NCBI RefSeq assembly: GCF_030056705.1
Contig: NZ_JASHIC010000025.1
Span: 84,001-148,000 of the forward strand
Reading direction: 5' to 3'
Length of the DNA stretch: 64,000 nucleotides
Origin: Flectobacillus longus
Lineage (GTDB): Bacteria > Bacteroidota > Bacteroidia > Cytophagales > Spirosomataceae
Position numbers and translations under genes: made by a program. Each line of letters starts with the position of its first letter. Position 1 is the first letter of the stretch. Shown here piece by piece: positions 1-8,746 of this stretch. The notes under the pieces were generated by a model. The model worked only from the letters and a program-made list of their open reading frames with translations. It did not search any database and had not been told where the DNA came from.

Positions 1-1
1 T

Positions 2-1474
2 ACTAAAATCTCATTTAAGCTAAATGAGGCTCGGTCAACCGATTTTATTTATTATGAAAATTTTGATTTAACGCTTTCATTTGATAAAGCAAAAGAGTAT
101 CTAAATGAGCGGTTGAATTTTGATTTCTGTAAGTCAAATAATGAAAGTTATCGTCGTTTGGTAAATTATTCTTTGCGCACTCAAGGTGATTATGAGCCTA
201 AAATGAATACTATTTTCCAGTTAAGAAAATTTTCAAAAAATAAAGACAAAGATTGGAAGCCTTTACTATTCAGCCTTTTAGGATTTAATGGACAAATATT
301 AAGGGACAAGTATGAGCTAGAAGAAAATATAAAAGACGATGCAAAAACGATAAAAATACAAGAGAAAGATTTTGGTATAAAGTCAGAGGACAAAGATGCG
401 ATTGTTGGTAAAATTCAAAATGTAGAAATTGATAGAGATGTATTAATCAAAGAATTAGAAAGTTTAAATTTTTATAAGCAAGATAAGGATACAATTCAAA
501 ATTTAGTAGGTAATATAGAAGAAGAAATAGCTGAATTAAATACTCGACTCTATAATGTCGAATACGATATTAAAAAATTAAATGATTCTATCCGTAATGA
601 GTTTTCTTTCGACATCAAAAAAATTAAAAATATTTTTGATGAGGTTGAGCTACATTTTCCAGAAAAATTATCAAAGTCTTATGAACAACTAATAGAATTT
701 AATCATCAAATTACACAAGAACGAAACAAACAAATCAGACAAACACTAACAGAAAAACAAGAAGCTGAAAAACAAATAAATACCAAACTCATTGCACTAA
801 ATAAACAACGAGAACAATTCAGAGATTTGATCCAAGACACATCTCTCTTTAAAAAGTATGCAGTATATCAGAAAAAAATGATAGAAATTGAAAGGGAATT
901 GTCTAGATATCAAGCACAATTAGAGGCTATTAGAGAAATAGAAAAAAAGAAAGAAGAAATTAGTCATAAGCAAAAGCATGAATTACAGACAATCAAAGAT
1001 CAATTAAAGGAAATCATTGACAATACTGCAAATTGTACTCTGTACATGAGTATTAGAAAGACCTTTGCTGAAATAGTTAAACAAGTGCTAAATGAAAATG
1101 CTTTAATAAAAATAAGCCCTAATTCCAATTATAATATTGACTTCAACCCAGATTTTCCTAACTCAGCAAAAGATGAGGGAGCAACTTATTATAAGATTCT
1201 TTGCGTAGCCTTTGATTTAGCCATTTTAATAAATTATACTAAGCAGTCACATTTTCGTTTCGTCTATCATGATGATGTCATTTCAGGTGATGACAATGGA
1301 GTAAAGACTCGCCTAATCGAAATAGTGAGTGAAATTTGTAAAAAGCACGATATTCAATATATTTTTTCTGCTATCAAAGACAATATCCCTGCTAGTATAG
1401 ATTTATCTGAAAACATTATCTTAGAACTGAATGATAAGGATGATTCTGGGAAACTTTTTAAAATGAGTTTCTAA
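2..1474 (+). CDS. DUF2326-family coiled-coil ATPase, 5' truncated
   Basis: The reading frame is open from the left edge (no stop upstream of a TTG at 113), so the gene begins outside the window and 490 codons are visible. The middle is a long charged coiled coil (about nt 350-1010, many E, K and Q). The C-terminal part has a conserved block 'KDEGATYYKILCVAFDLA' (about nt 1168-1220) and 'YHDDVISGDD' (His-Asp-Asp codons at 1268-1276), which I read as the signature and Walker B/D-loop half of an SMC/Rad50-like ABC ATPase. This pattern matches DUF2326. Walker A would lie upstream. From family knowledge, DUF2326 ATPases occur in ABC-three-component (ABC-3C) conflict systems; membership here is inference because the partners are not in view. 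Confidence 0.75.
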   Translation, partial: TKISFKLNEARSTDFIYYENFDLTLSFDKAKEYLNERLNFDFCKSNNESYRRLVNYSLRTQGDYEPKMNTIFQLRKFSKNKDKDWKPLLFSLLGFNGQILRDKYELEENIKDDAKTIKIQEKDFGIKSEDKDAIVGKIQNVEIDRDVLIKELESLNFYKQDKDTIQNLVGNIEEEIAELNTRLYNVEYDIKKLNDSIRNEFSFDIKKIKNIFDEVELHFPEKLSKSYEQLIEFNHQITQERNKQIRQTLTEKQEAEKQINTKLIALNKQREQFRDLIQDTSLFKKYAVYQKKMIEIERELSRYQAQLEAIREIEKKKEEISHKQKHELQTIKDQLKEIIDNTANCTLYMSIRKTFAEIVKQVLNENALIKISPNSNYNIDFNPDFPNSAKDEGATYYKILCVAFDLAILINYTKQSHFRFVYHDDVISGDDNGVKTRLIEIVSEICKKHDIQYIFSAIKDNIPASIDLSENIILELNDKDDSGKLFKMSF

Positions 1475-1599
1475 TCCTAACTAAAATTATTCTCTCATTA
1501 TTTATTCTGAATACCTTAAATAAATATGAAAAATAATTCAACTATTTTTCAATCTGTAAACTATTTCACCTCCTCTGGCGTTTTACTAATATCAATCAC

Positions 1600-1636
1600 A
1601 AAAAAGCCTTGTTAGTATTCCTAGCAAGGCTTTTTG
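1600..1636 (+). terminator. Intrinsic terminator after the DUF2326 gene
   Basis: An 11-bp perfect inverted repeat (AAAAAGCCTTG at 1601-1611, CAAGGCTTTTT at 1625-1635) ends in a T run. It lies about 125 nt after the stop codon. Confidence 0.8.
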
Positions 1637-1675
1637 ATTTTTAAGGTTTTAGCCTTTATCATGGAGCTATTCCAA

Positions 1676-1708
1676 CAAAAAAAGCCAGTGGACAAATCCA
1701 CTGACTTT
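1676..1708 (-). terminator. Intrinsic terminator after the Rid-family gene
   Basis: Read on the minus strand, the stem AGTCAGTGGA / TCCACTGGCT is followed by a run of seven T (the A run at 1677-1683 on the plus strand). It lies about 55 nt beyond the stop at 1764. Confidence 0.8.
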
Positions 1709-1763
1709 CTCTTCTAAGCGTATATTGGACACTTTATGATTCTTTCTTCTTACGCTAATATTT

Positions 1764-2147
1764 TTATTGAGCGATTGCTGTAAATTCAATTTCAACCAAA
1801 TAATCTGGAGATACTAATTTAGAAATCTCATAGATACCCGTTGTTGGTTTGATTTCGCCGAAATAAGCGCCATGAGCACGAGCAATATCATCAAATTTGG
1901 TAATATCTGTTGTGAAAATACGAGTTCTCACTACATCTTTTGTTGAAACACCAGCCTCTTCTAACACTTTTGCGATACGTTCTAAGATATTCAACGTTTG
2001 TGCATAAGCATCGTCAGCCTTTACTTTTTCACCATCTACAATAGCTACAGTTCCTGATACTTCTACAATGTTTCCGATTCTTACGGCACGGCAATAGCCC
2101 ATTTTGTCTTCCCACGGCGAGCCCGTTAAGATATTTTGTCTAGACAT
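1764..2147 (-). CDS. Rid (YjgF/YER057c/UK114) family protein lacking the catalytic Arg
   Basis: The 127-residue length and C-terminal 'YLVEIEFTAIAQ' are typical of the Rid superfamily, whose archetype RidA hydrolyses reactive enamine/imine intermediates of PLP enzymes as a cytosolic trimer. In RidA the active-site Arg sits in 'PAR'; here the matching segment is 'KPTTGIYEI' (residues 100-108), with Thr103 where Arg is expected. The acidic residues near the end (E119, E121) are kept. It is therefore probably one of the Rid subfamilies without imine deaminase activity, and the substrate is unknown. The gene is monocistronic, with its own terminator downstream. Confidence 0.85.
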   Translation of the reverse strand: MSRQNILTGSPWEDKMGYCRAVRIGNIVEVSGTVAIVDGEKVKADDAYAQTLNILERIAKVLEEAGVSTKDVVRTRIFTTDITKFDDIARAHGAYFGEIKPTTGIYEISKLVSPDYLVEIEFTAIAQ

Positions 2148-2218
2148 ACTTAATAATTGTTTTTTGGTTACGATACAAAGATAAGATAAAAGCCGAGGGA
2201 TATTTACTCAAAAAGGCA

Positions 2219-2253
2219 TAAAAAAAGGCTCAAACTAATGTGTTTGAACCTTT
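2219..2253 (-). terminator. Intrinsic terminator after the ACP gene
   Basis: On the minus strand, GGTTCAAAC and GTTTGAGCC form a stem followed by seven T. It starts about 25 nt after the stop at 2276. Confidence 0.8.
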
Positions 2254-2275
2254 AACATACCAAAAATCGTTGCCT

Positions 2276-2524
2276 TTACGCACGTACAGCTACTAAATTA
2301 GCTTCCATCAAAGAAGCCAATTCTTCTACAGTCTGTACTCTATCTATCTCCTGATCTGGTAATGTAATACCATACGTATTTTCTAAATAAGCTACTACTT
2401 CTAGGAACTCTAATGAGTTCATTCCCAAATCGGCATAAAAGCGTTTTTGAGGAGCTATCAACCTCGGGCTAATATAAAAATTCCGAGATAAGAACTTTGT
2501 CAATGTTTCTGTGCTGAATCTCAT
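2276..2524 (-). CDS. Acyl carrier protein, stand-alone
   Basis: An 82-residue four-helix carrier domain. The phosphopantetheine site reads 'DLGMNSLEFLEVV' with Ser37; canonical fatty-acid ACPs have D-S-L, so Asn replaces Asp before the Ser. The N-terminus is more basic than in AcpP. No fabF, ketosynthase or ligase gene is adjacent, so this is more likely a specialised carrier (lipid or secondary metabolite) than housekeeping AcpP. The partner enzyme cannot be named from this window. The upstream 2525-2749 stretch is AT-rich and includes the 21-bp element noted at 2553-2573. Confidence 0.85.
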   Translation of the reverse strand: MRFSTETLTKFLSRNFYISPRLIAPQKRFYADLGMNSLEFLEVVAYLENTYGITLPDQEIDRVQTVEELASLMEANLVAVRA

Positions 2525-2552
2525 CGGTTTCTTGATTTATATATATTTTGAC

Positions 2553-2573
2553 GATTGTTATGCTAGGTTAACG
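2553..2573 (-). promoter_or_regulatory. 21-bp element shared with the pepF upstream region
   Basis: GATTGTTATGCTAGGTTAACG on the plus strand matches 51276-51296 at 19 of 21 positions. Both copies lie 14-30 nt before the start codon of a minus-strand gene. The function is unknown; it could be a shared promoter-proximal or leader element. Confidence 0.35.
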
Positions 2574-2749
2574 AGCTTTTTTGAATAATAGTGCCCGAAT
2601 TTTAAGTTTTTTTTAGAAAAAATGAGAAAAATCTATAAAAATTCTTAAATATTATGCTTACAGAGTATTCTTGAACTATTTAAAGATTCTTCTCATGATT
2701 TATTAAAAAATATTAAAAACTATTTTCAGGTAATTTGCTCTTCTAAAAC

Positions 2750-5700
2750 CTAGTTTTGTATCGTTTCTTTGACCGGAATAATCGTTGGTGGAAGTAACTT
2801 ATACATAACAGGTGTAACCAAACGAGCAAGTAATGTTGAACTGATAATTCCACCTATCAGCACCAAGGCTAATGGAGAGTACAGCTCTGAATATTCGATA
2901 ACTAGTGGTACTAAGCCCCCTATTGCCGTAAGTGATGTTAGCACAATAGGAACAAATCTCACTTCGCCTGCTTCTCGAATTGCCTCCTCAAGTCCAAACC
3001 CTTCCTCTCGAAGTTGGTTGGTAAAATCTACCAATAGTAAAGAGTTCTTGACTTCAATTCCCACCAGTGCGATAAAACCAATAACAGCCGTAAATGATAA
3101 AGTTTCGCCCCAAAGTAATAGCATCAAGATAGCTCCAACAATGCCCAATGGAATTACTGACAATACAATCAGGGTCGATTTGAAATTGCGGAACTCCAAA
3201 ATTAGGATGGCTATCATTCCGAAGACAGTTATCAAAACTATCACCCCTATTCCTCCAAAAGATTTTTCTGCATTTTCGGCCTCTCCTGCTACTCTGTACG
3301 AAAATCCTTTCGGAAACTTAAAAGCATTTAATTGCTTTATTAATTCTTGGTTTACTTGTGCTGTATTATAGCCTGATTTTAAAAAGGTCGAAACTGTCAC
3401 ATATCGTTCTTTGTCAAAGTGCAAAATCTGATTCTGAGAGGTTTCTAACTTAATATCTACCAATTGTTTAAGCGGAATAGCAGTCCCTAAAGCATTGTTG
3501 ACATACAAACGATTAAAGACGTCTAAATCTTGTTGTACACCCGTTCTTGGAATCGACACGTTGATGTTATAACCATCTTTTTCGCCATCTTCACGGTAGG
3601 TACCCACATTTAATCCTGCTATTCCTAAACGTACCACTCGGTCGATTTCGGCTGAGCTCACACTCATCAAGCCAGCTTTTTCTTTATTGACTACCACACG
3701 AATATCCGTTGGTTGGACTTTCAGTGGGTTATTAACATAGATTGCTCCTGGGTGACTTGCTAGAATTTTCTCAATTTTGAAAGCTACATTTCTTAAGGTA
3801 TCCAAATTTTCTCCAAAGATTCGATAAGCAATCGGTGCTTCTAATGGTGGACCTTGCTCAAAATCTTTTACCTCAATTTTGGCATTTGGATACACTCCCA
3901 TATTGCCACGCAAGTCATCAATTAAAGCCTTTTTCTCAGAAGTTTCCATATCTTCGAGCAAGACAAATATTTGTGCTCGGTTTTCTGACTGACCTCTTTC
4001 TACTGTGTTGTAATAGATACGAGGATTAACACGACCGACATTTGAAGCAAAGTTTTTAATTTCAGGCACCTTCTTCAATTTCTCCTCCACATACTTCACT
4101 ACTTTGGTCGTGGCAGCCATATTTGTTCCGACTGGCGTTTCGATATTTACTAAAAACATCGGTTTTTCGGAAGTTGGGAAAAGAGAAAAACCTAAGAATA
4201 ATTTAGCCATCATCATCACACCTACAAATATCCCTAATGCTCCTACCAAGGTAGTTTTTGGATGTTTGAGACACCAATCCATCAAGCGTCCATAAGTAGC
4301 CGAAATGATTTTTTTCATTCCTCTCAAAATCATATTCCCTTCTGGATTATGATTTTCGGTCAATAACACAGACGATAAAAACGGCACAATTGTCAATGAC
4401 ACAATCATCGATGCCAATACCGTAAATATTACAGCCATAGGTAAACTTCGGATAAATTTACCAGCGGCCTCTGGCAAATTGGCAATTGGCAAAAAGGCAA
4501 AACACAGCAATACAGTACATCCTACTACAGCTAATCCGATTTGTTTTGTAGCATCGATAGCCGCCTGCTTACGTTTGAAGCCCATTCGCATGAAGCGTTC
4601 GATGTTTTCGACCACTACGATAGAGTCGTCTACCAAAATCCCCAAAGCAACTATCATCCCGACAATTGACAACTGGTTAATGGTATAACCAAATACATTG
4701 AGTAATGTTAGACCTATCGCCAACGAGAGTGGGATTGAAATCATTACGACAATACTTGCACGTGTACCTAAAGGCAATAGCGTAATCAATACTAACAAAA
4801 TCGCTATTCCGAAATCTTTAGCAAAACGCGTAAGACGATTATCTACTGATTCGGCTTGGTCAAATACTTTTACAACATCGACACTTGGAGGAAGTTGTGC
4901 TTTGTATTTTTCAACTATTGGTTCAACTATCTTTCTAATACCAATAATATTCTGTCCTTGCTTTTGGCATGCTGTGACAAAAACACAACGGTGACCATTG
5001 AGACTGGTAATATGTGTTTCGTCTTCGTAAGCAAATTTTACTTGAGCAATATCCTTAAGATACACGATTTTGGTACCGTTGGTGTACACAATCGTATTCT
5101 GAATTTCGTCGAGGTCGTTATATGCACCTGATGTTTTTACATTTAGTTTTTTACTAGAAACATTGATACTACCTCCAGGAATATTGACATTTTCAGATTG
5201 AATTGCTCCCAACACCTGATTGACAGGAATATGGTCGTGTGCCATTTTTTCCAAATTCAATTCAACTGCTACTTTACGAGCTGGAAAACCCCATGATTTG
5301 ATATTAGTCAGAGGTTTTACCTTTTCGAGTTGTTTTTCTAAATCATCTGCATATTCTTTCAGCTTGGCGTAAGGCACATTTTCACTTACGAGTGCAAACT
5401 GATAAATATTTACATCGGTTGGTCTAAACTTTTGAACTCGAATATCCAGAATCTCAGCAGGGAGGTCTTTTCTGATGGCATTTACTTCGCGAACCACTTC
5501 CTGATATTTTTCTTCTGGATCTTGTTCAAAATCATACTCTATCTGAAATACAGCCGCTCCATCTAGTATGACTGTACTTATGCGCTGAATGTTGTCTAGC
5601 TCGTTAATTCTTTTTTCAAAAGGGTCTGCAACTAACTCTTCCATGTCGTTGGGAGTAGCTCCAGGATAGATAATTGTAACGCCAAATTGAGGAGATTCAA

Positions 5701-5818
5701 ACTCTGGGTCTTCGCCACGAGGCATGTTCAACAAGGAATATAGCCCGATTGATAATACCGCCAGAAATACCACTAAGGTAAACTGGTAATTTTTTACGGA
5801 AAATTCTGCGATTTTCAT
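2750..5818 (-). CDS. RND efflux permease (AcrB/HAE1 type)
   Basis: A 1022-residue inner-membrane proton antiporter with the RND layout: TM1 near residues 12-30, a large periplasmic domain, a TM2-TM6 block around 330-480, a second periplasmic domain, and a TM8-TM12 block near 840-1010. The TM4 proton-relay Asp pair is visible in 'LVDDSIVVVENIER' and the TM10 Lys in 'VKNSLLLVDF'. It is the last gene of the operon tolC-adaptor-permease (83 nt after the adaptor). It would export small amphipathic compounds; the substrate cannot be predicted. TetR regulation is inferred from the regulator upstream. Confidence 0.95.
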   Translation of the reverse strand: MKIAEFSVKNYQFTLVVFLAVLSIGLYSLLNMPRGEDPEFESPQFGVTIIYPGATPNDMEELVADPFEKRINELDNIQRISTVILDGAAVFQIEYDFEQDPEEKYQEVVREVNAIRKDLPAEILDIRVQKFRPTDVNIYQFALVSENVPYAKLKEYADDLEKQLEKVKPLTNIKSWGFPARKVAVELNLEKMAHDHIPVNQVLGAIQSENVNIPGGSINVSSKKLNVKTSGAYNDLDEIQNTIVYTNGTKIVYLKDIAQVKFAYEDETHITSLNGHRCVFVTACQKQGQNIIGIRKIVEPIVEKYKAQLPPSVDVVKVFDQAESVDNRLTRFAKDFGIAILLVLITLLPLGTRASIVVMISIPLSLAIGLTLLNVFGYTINQLSIVGMIVALGILVDDSIVVVENIERFMRMGFKRKQAAIDATKQIGLAVVGCTVLLCFAFLPIANLPEAAGKFIRSLPMAVIFTVLASMIVSLTIVPFLSSVLLTENHNPEGNMILRGMKKIISATYGRLMDWCLKHPKTTLVGALGIFVGVMMMAKLFLGFSLFPTSEKPMFLVNIETPVGTNMAATTKVVKYVEEKLKKVPEIKNFASNVGRVNPRIYYNTVERGQSENRAQIFVLLEDMETSEKKALIDDLRGNMGVYPNAKIEVKDFEQGPPLEAPIAYRIFGENLDTLRNVAFKIEKILASHPGAIYVNNPLKVQPTDIRVVVNKEKAGLMSVSSAEIDRVVRLGIAGLNVGTYREDGEKDGYNINVSIPRTGVQQDLDVFNRLYVNNALGTAIPLKQLVDIKLETSQNQILHFDKERYVTVSTFLKSGYNTAQVNQELIKQLNAFKFPKGFSYRVAGEAENAEKSFGGIGVIVLITVFGMIAILILEFRNFKSTLIVLSVIPLGIVGAILMLLLWGETLSFTAVIGFIALVGIEVKNSLLLVDFTNQLREEGFGLEEAIREAGEVRFVPIVLTSLTAIGGLVPLVIEYSELYSPLALVLIGGIISSTLLARLVTPVMYKLLPPTIIPVKETIQN

Positions 5819-5901
5819 ATATGATGAGTTGTCGGCATCAGTCGCTTTGCAGTGACGTTATGCTCGTTTAGGTCTATGTAAAATTGATTAGTTGTAAAAG
5901 C

Positions 5902-6951
5902 CTATTTTACGACTTTTACTTTTGTACCTTCTACCAGATAGGCCGAACCATCTGTTACTACTTGACTTATTCCCGACAAACCCTCACGAATAAATGCTTG
6001 TTGACTATTGACATAAGCAATCGACAGAGAAACTCTTTTAGCTTTTCCGTTTTCTACAACATATACAAAAGCTTGGTCACCATTGCCTTCAATAATGGCA
6101 TCAACAGGAACAGACGCATATTGGTATTTGATAGAAGGATAAATCAAAGCCTTGGCAAATAGGCCAGTCGCCATTTTTTTGCCTTGAGTACTAATTTTTA
6201 ATTCTGCTTGATAGAGACCAGAAGCTTGGTCGGCACCTTGAGAGAGGGTTGTGACATTTGCCAAAAACTTCATGTCAGGAAATGCGTCGAGGCTGATTTC
6301 GGCTTTATTGCCTAGTTTGAGACGAGTCCAGTCTTTGTCTGCAATACCAACTTTTACCACCCAATCGTTAGCACCTGCGGCATTCACAAAAAGTACCGTA
6401 TTTCCTGAAGATGCCAATTCACCTTCATTCATCATTTTTTTGACAACAACGCCATTGGTTGGTGCATAAATTTTGGAATATCCTTGGTTGTATTGGGCTA
6501 TTTGTAAACCTTGTTTTGCTACGCTCAAAGCTGTTGTAAGGTTTTGGACTTGCTCAAGTGTAGCTACCGAATCACGATAAAGCGCATTGACACGCTTTAA
6601 GTCTCTTTCTATTTTACTTACATTCTCTTGTGATTGTTGCACTTGTGCATTGATTTCGGTCAAATTGAGGGTTGCTAATAATTGACCTTTAACAATATTT
6701 TGCCCTTCTTTTACAAAGATTTTTTCGATTATTCCACCCGTTTTAAAAGAAAGACGAGCTTCGTGTAACGAGCTTATCAGACCAGAAGCTTTGATAGGTT
6801 CGGTAGAATTAGCATTTGAAACATCCACTAATTTTACGGCTACAGTTTCGTTATCTGCAATTGTTTTTTTGTCGGTTTTCTTTTTGCCACAGGCAAATAC
6901 CGTTGCTATGATTAGACCTAGAATGAGGCTATTTTTAAAGGAAGTCAACAT
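5902..6951 (-). CDS. RND periplasmic adaptor lipoprotein (HlyD/AcrA family)
   Basis: A 349-residue membrane fusion protein linking the RND permease to the TolC-type channel. The N-terminus is a lipoprotein signal with Cys21 in 'ATVFAC', so it should be lipid-anchored in the periplasm. A lipoyl/barrel-sandwich half-motif ('GGIIEKIFVKEGQNIVKGQ') is followed by a helical hairpin (about 100-150), the returning lipoyl half ('KIYAPTNGVVVKKMMNEGE') and a beta-barrel domain. It lies between tolC and the permease gene, as in known tripartite efflux operons. Confidence 0.93.
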   Translation of the reverse strand: MLTSFKNSLILGLIIATVFACGKKKTDKKTIADNETVAVKLVDVSNANSTEPIKASGLISSLHEARLSFKTGGIIEKIFVKEGQNIVKGQLLATLNLTEINAQVQQSQENVSKIERDLKRVNALYRDSVATLEQVQNLTTALSVAKQGLQIAQYNQGYSKIYAPTNGVVVKKMMNEGELASSGNTVLFVNAAGANDWVVKVGIADKDWTRLKLGNKAEISLDAFPDMKFLANVTTLSQGADQASGLYQAELKISTQGKKMATGLFAKALIYPSIKYQYASVPVDAIIEGNGDQAFVYVVENGKAKRVSLSIAYVNSQQAFIREGLSGISQVVTDGSAYLVEGTKVKVVK

Positions 6952-7038
6952 ATTTCAAGAGGATTTTGATTAGCCCAAGGCTAAAGAGATTTTATATTTT
7001 CTTTTATCTATAATGCAAGTGCTTTACTTGTTTTGTAC

Positions 7039-8412
7039 CTATTTCAACTCAAAAGCGGCAGCACTGCGTTCGAGTTCTACCCATTTGAGCCAAACATCAT
7101 ATTGAGCTATCACTTGCTGTAATTGGGTACGAGTCAATTGTGTTTGGGCATCCAGCAACTCGATAAAACTAAGATTACCTTCTTTGTAACGGCGCATCAT
7201 GTCACGATAATAGCGCTGTGCCGAACTTATCTGATTGGCTTTGGATTGATGAATTTCTTTGGCAGCTGTCAAAGCGTTTTGCGCTAAGGTGTTTTGCAAA
7301 TCAAGCTGGTTTTTGACTTGCTGTAGTTGCGTATCTGCGGTGGCAACGTCCATTTCGGCTTGTTTTACTTTCAACTGATTTCTTCCTGAAGAATATACAG
7401 GCAAGTCAATCGATACTCCGACCAAGAAAAAGGCATTGGGAGAAATAAAATTCTTATCTGCCGAGGCAATTTGAGCAAAACGCCCTTGTGAACCTAAATC
7501 CAAAGAAGCTCCTATCTTGGGCTGATTGTAAGACTGGCTAAGTTTTAAGATTTGCTTATTAATACTCAAATTAGTTTCGAGCTTGTCGATTTCTTCTCGG
7601 TGAGCTAAGTCTATTTTAGTAGGAATCACAACATTCTTGAAACTTGAATCAACCTTGATTTCCTGCGTAAACTCACGGTTTAACAAGAAATTAAAATACG
7701 CTGCTGCATTTTTCTGTGTTCCTTTGGCAGCTTCAACTTCAGATTCTATACTAGCAATTTCGTTTTTTGTACGAATAGAAACAGTCGGGTTGGCCATTCC
7801 ATTTTGAATCAAAGCTTGGTTGACACGTTCACTTTCACGGAGCAGACGTAAAGCATTTTCATAAATACTCAATGCCTCAGTAGCTTTCAAATAATTGAAA
7901 TAAGCTATTTTTATATCTTTGACCAATTCACGCTTATAGACATTGGTTTCGGATTGCTGCAAACCAATCAGTTCCTTTTTGATGCTTTGATTATACTTAA
8001 GTTCGGCATTAATCAAAGGCATCGAAGTTTTGAATCGCATGTCATAAAAATCCTTTGGAATCAACTGCTCACTCACGTTTGAAATTTGTGGAAAAGCATT
8101 AGAATTTGTCAAGCGATTGAGCGTTGCATATACAGGATTTACCAAATCCCCCACAGGAATATCAATTGTACGACCACCTAATGCAGAGGATACAGTCGTA
8201 TTGAAATTCACCGAGGGTTTGAACAAACTTTTGGCTTCATCCAAAGCCCAAATGGCTTTTTGTAGCTGAAAACGTTGCTGCTTGAGCGTTTGGCTATTTT
8301 GTAATCCCTCTTGTACATACTGATTGAGTACTTCTGATTGAGCCATAGTTCCATAAGCGAGCCAACAGCACACCAAGGAGAGATAATACTTCATAGGTTT
8401 CATATTAAACAT
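7039..8412 (-). CDS. TolC-family outer-membrane efflux protein
   Basis: A 457-residue protein with an N-terminal signal peptide ending near 'YGTMAQ' and two long helical repeats rich in Gln, Asn and Ala, typical of the TolC coiled-coil tunnel; 'FIELLDAQTQLTRTQLQ' near the C-terminus is the usual outer-membrane efflux protein motif. ATG codons at 8412, 8403 and 8394 are all possible starts, and all leave a signal peptide. It is the first gene of the efflux operon, with a candidate TetR operator 9-29 nt before the start. Confidence 0.93.
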   Translation of the reverse strand: MFNMKPMKYYLSLVCCWLAYGTMAQSEVLNQYVQEGLQNSQTLKQQRFQLQKAIWALDEAKSLFKPSVNFNTTVSSALGGRTIDIPVGDLVNPVYATLNRLTNSNAFPQISNVSEQLIPKDFYDMRFKTSMPLINAELKYNQSIKKELIGLQQSETNVYKRELVKDIKIAYFNYLKATEALSIYENALRLLRESERVNQALIQNGMANPTVSIRTKNEIASIESEVEAAKGTQKNAAAYFNFLLNREFTQEIKVDSSFKNVVIPTKIDLAHREEIDKLETNLSINKQILKLSQSYNQPKIGASLDLGSQGRFAQIASADKNFISPNAFFLVGVSIDLPVYSSGRNQLKVKQAEMDVATADTQLQQVKNQLDLQNTLAQNALTAAKEIHQSKANQISSAQRYYRDMMRRYKEGNLSFIELLDAQTQLTRTQLQQVIAQYDVWLKWVELERSAAAFELK

Positions 8413-8420
8413 TTATAATT

Positions 8421-8441
8421 TTATAAACACTGTTCAGTAAA
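8421..8441. promoter_or_regulatory. Candidate TetR-family operator before the tolC-adaptor-permease operon
   Basis: An imperfect dyad, TTATAAACA-C-TGTTCAGTA (core 8422-8440), matches 6 of 9 paired positions about a single central base. Its bottom strand resembles the second site at 10599-10617; the two share the pattern TTTACTRAACASTGTTTAT. Placement directly before the first efflux gene and a TetR gene 0.8 kb away support an operator role; binding is inferred. Confidence 0.5.
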
Positions 8442-8746
8442 AGAGTAAATAAAAAGCATTAATTCATGAGGAATCAATGCCGAATGAGCTCCGAGCTATC
8501 GGGTTTTAGGTATCAGCACTTGTTATAAAGTACACCAATATGAGCCGACTGCTCAAAGCTGACTTCAGAAAGCTGTCATAAGTCAGACCTGTGGGAGATT
8601 TTACTGCCCACAGGTCTTTCTAGGGGATTTTTAGATTTTTTCAGCTTAAGCAAACTGTTAAATCTTTACTGCTTAATTCACTTTGTAAATCCTTAAAATC
8701 AGTCAGTTACTGGTCTTTCAAAGATTCAAAGACAAAGTAACTAAAA
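8442..8746. other. Intergenic region between thioesterase and tolC genes
   Basis: I see no coding sequence. The stretch holds the hairpin at 8585-8617 and presumably the tolC promoter. Its length argues that tolC-adaptor-permease is transcribed separately from tetR-thioesterase. Confidence 0.6.
8585..8617. repeat. 11-bp perfect inverted repeat (GC-rich hairpin)
   Basis: AGACCTGTGGG (8585-8595) pairs with CCCACAGGTCT (8607-8617) around an 11-nt loop. In the minus direction (that of both flanking genes) no T run follows, so it is a poor intrinsic terminator; it could be an mRNA stabiliser, attenuator or dispersed palindrome. Confidence 0.7.

Noticed and set aside
2769..3371. A 200-codon plus-strand frame inside the RND permease gene
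   Set aside because: It is the antisense shadow of a clear RND permease; Ser/Thr/Ile-rich with no family match.
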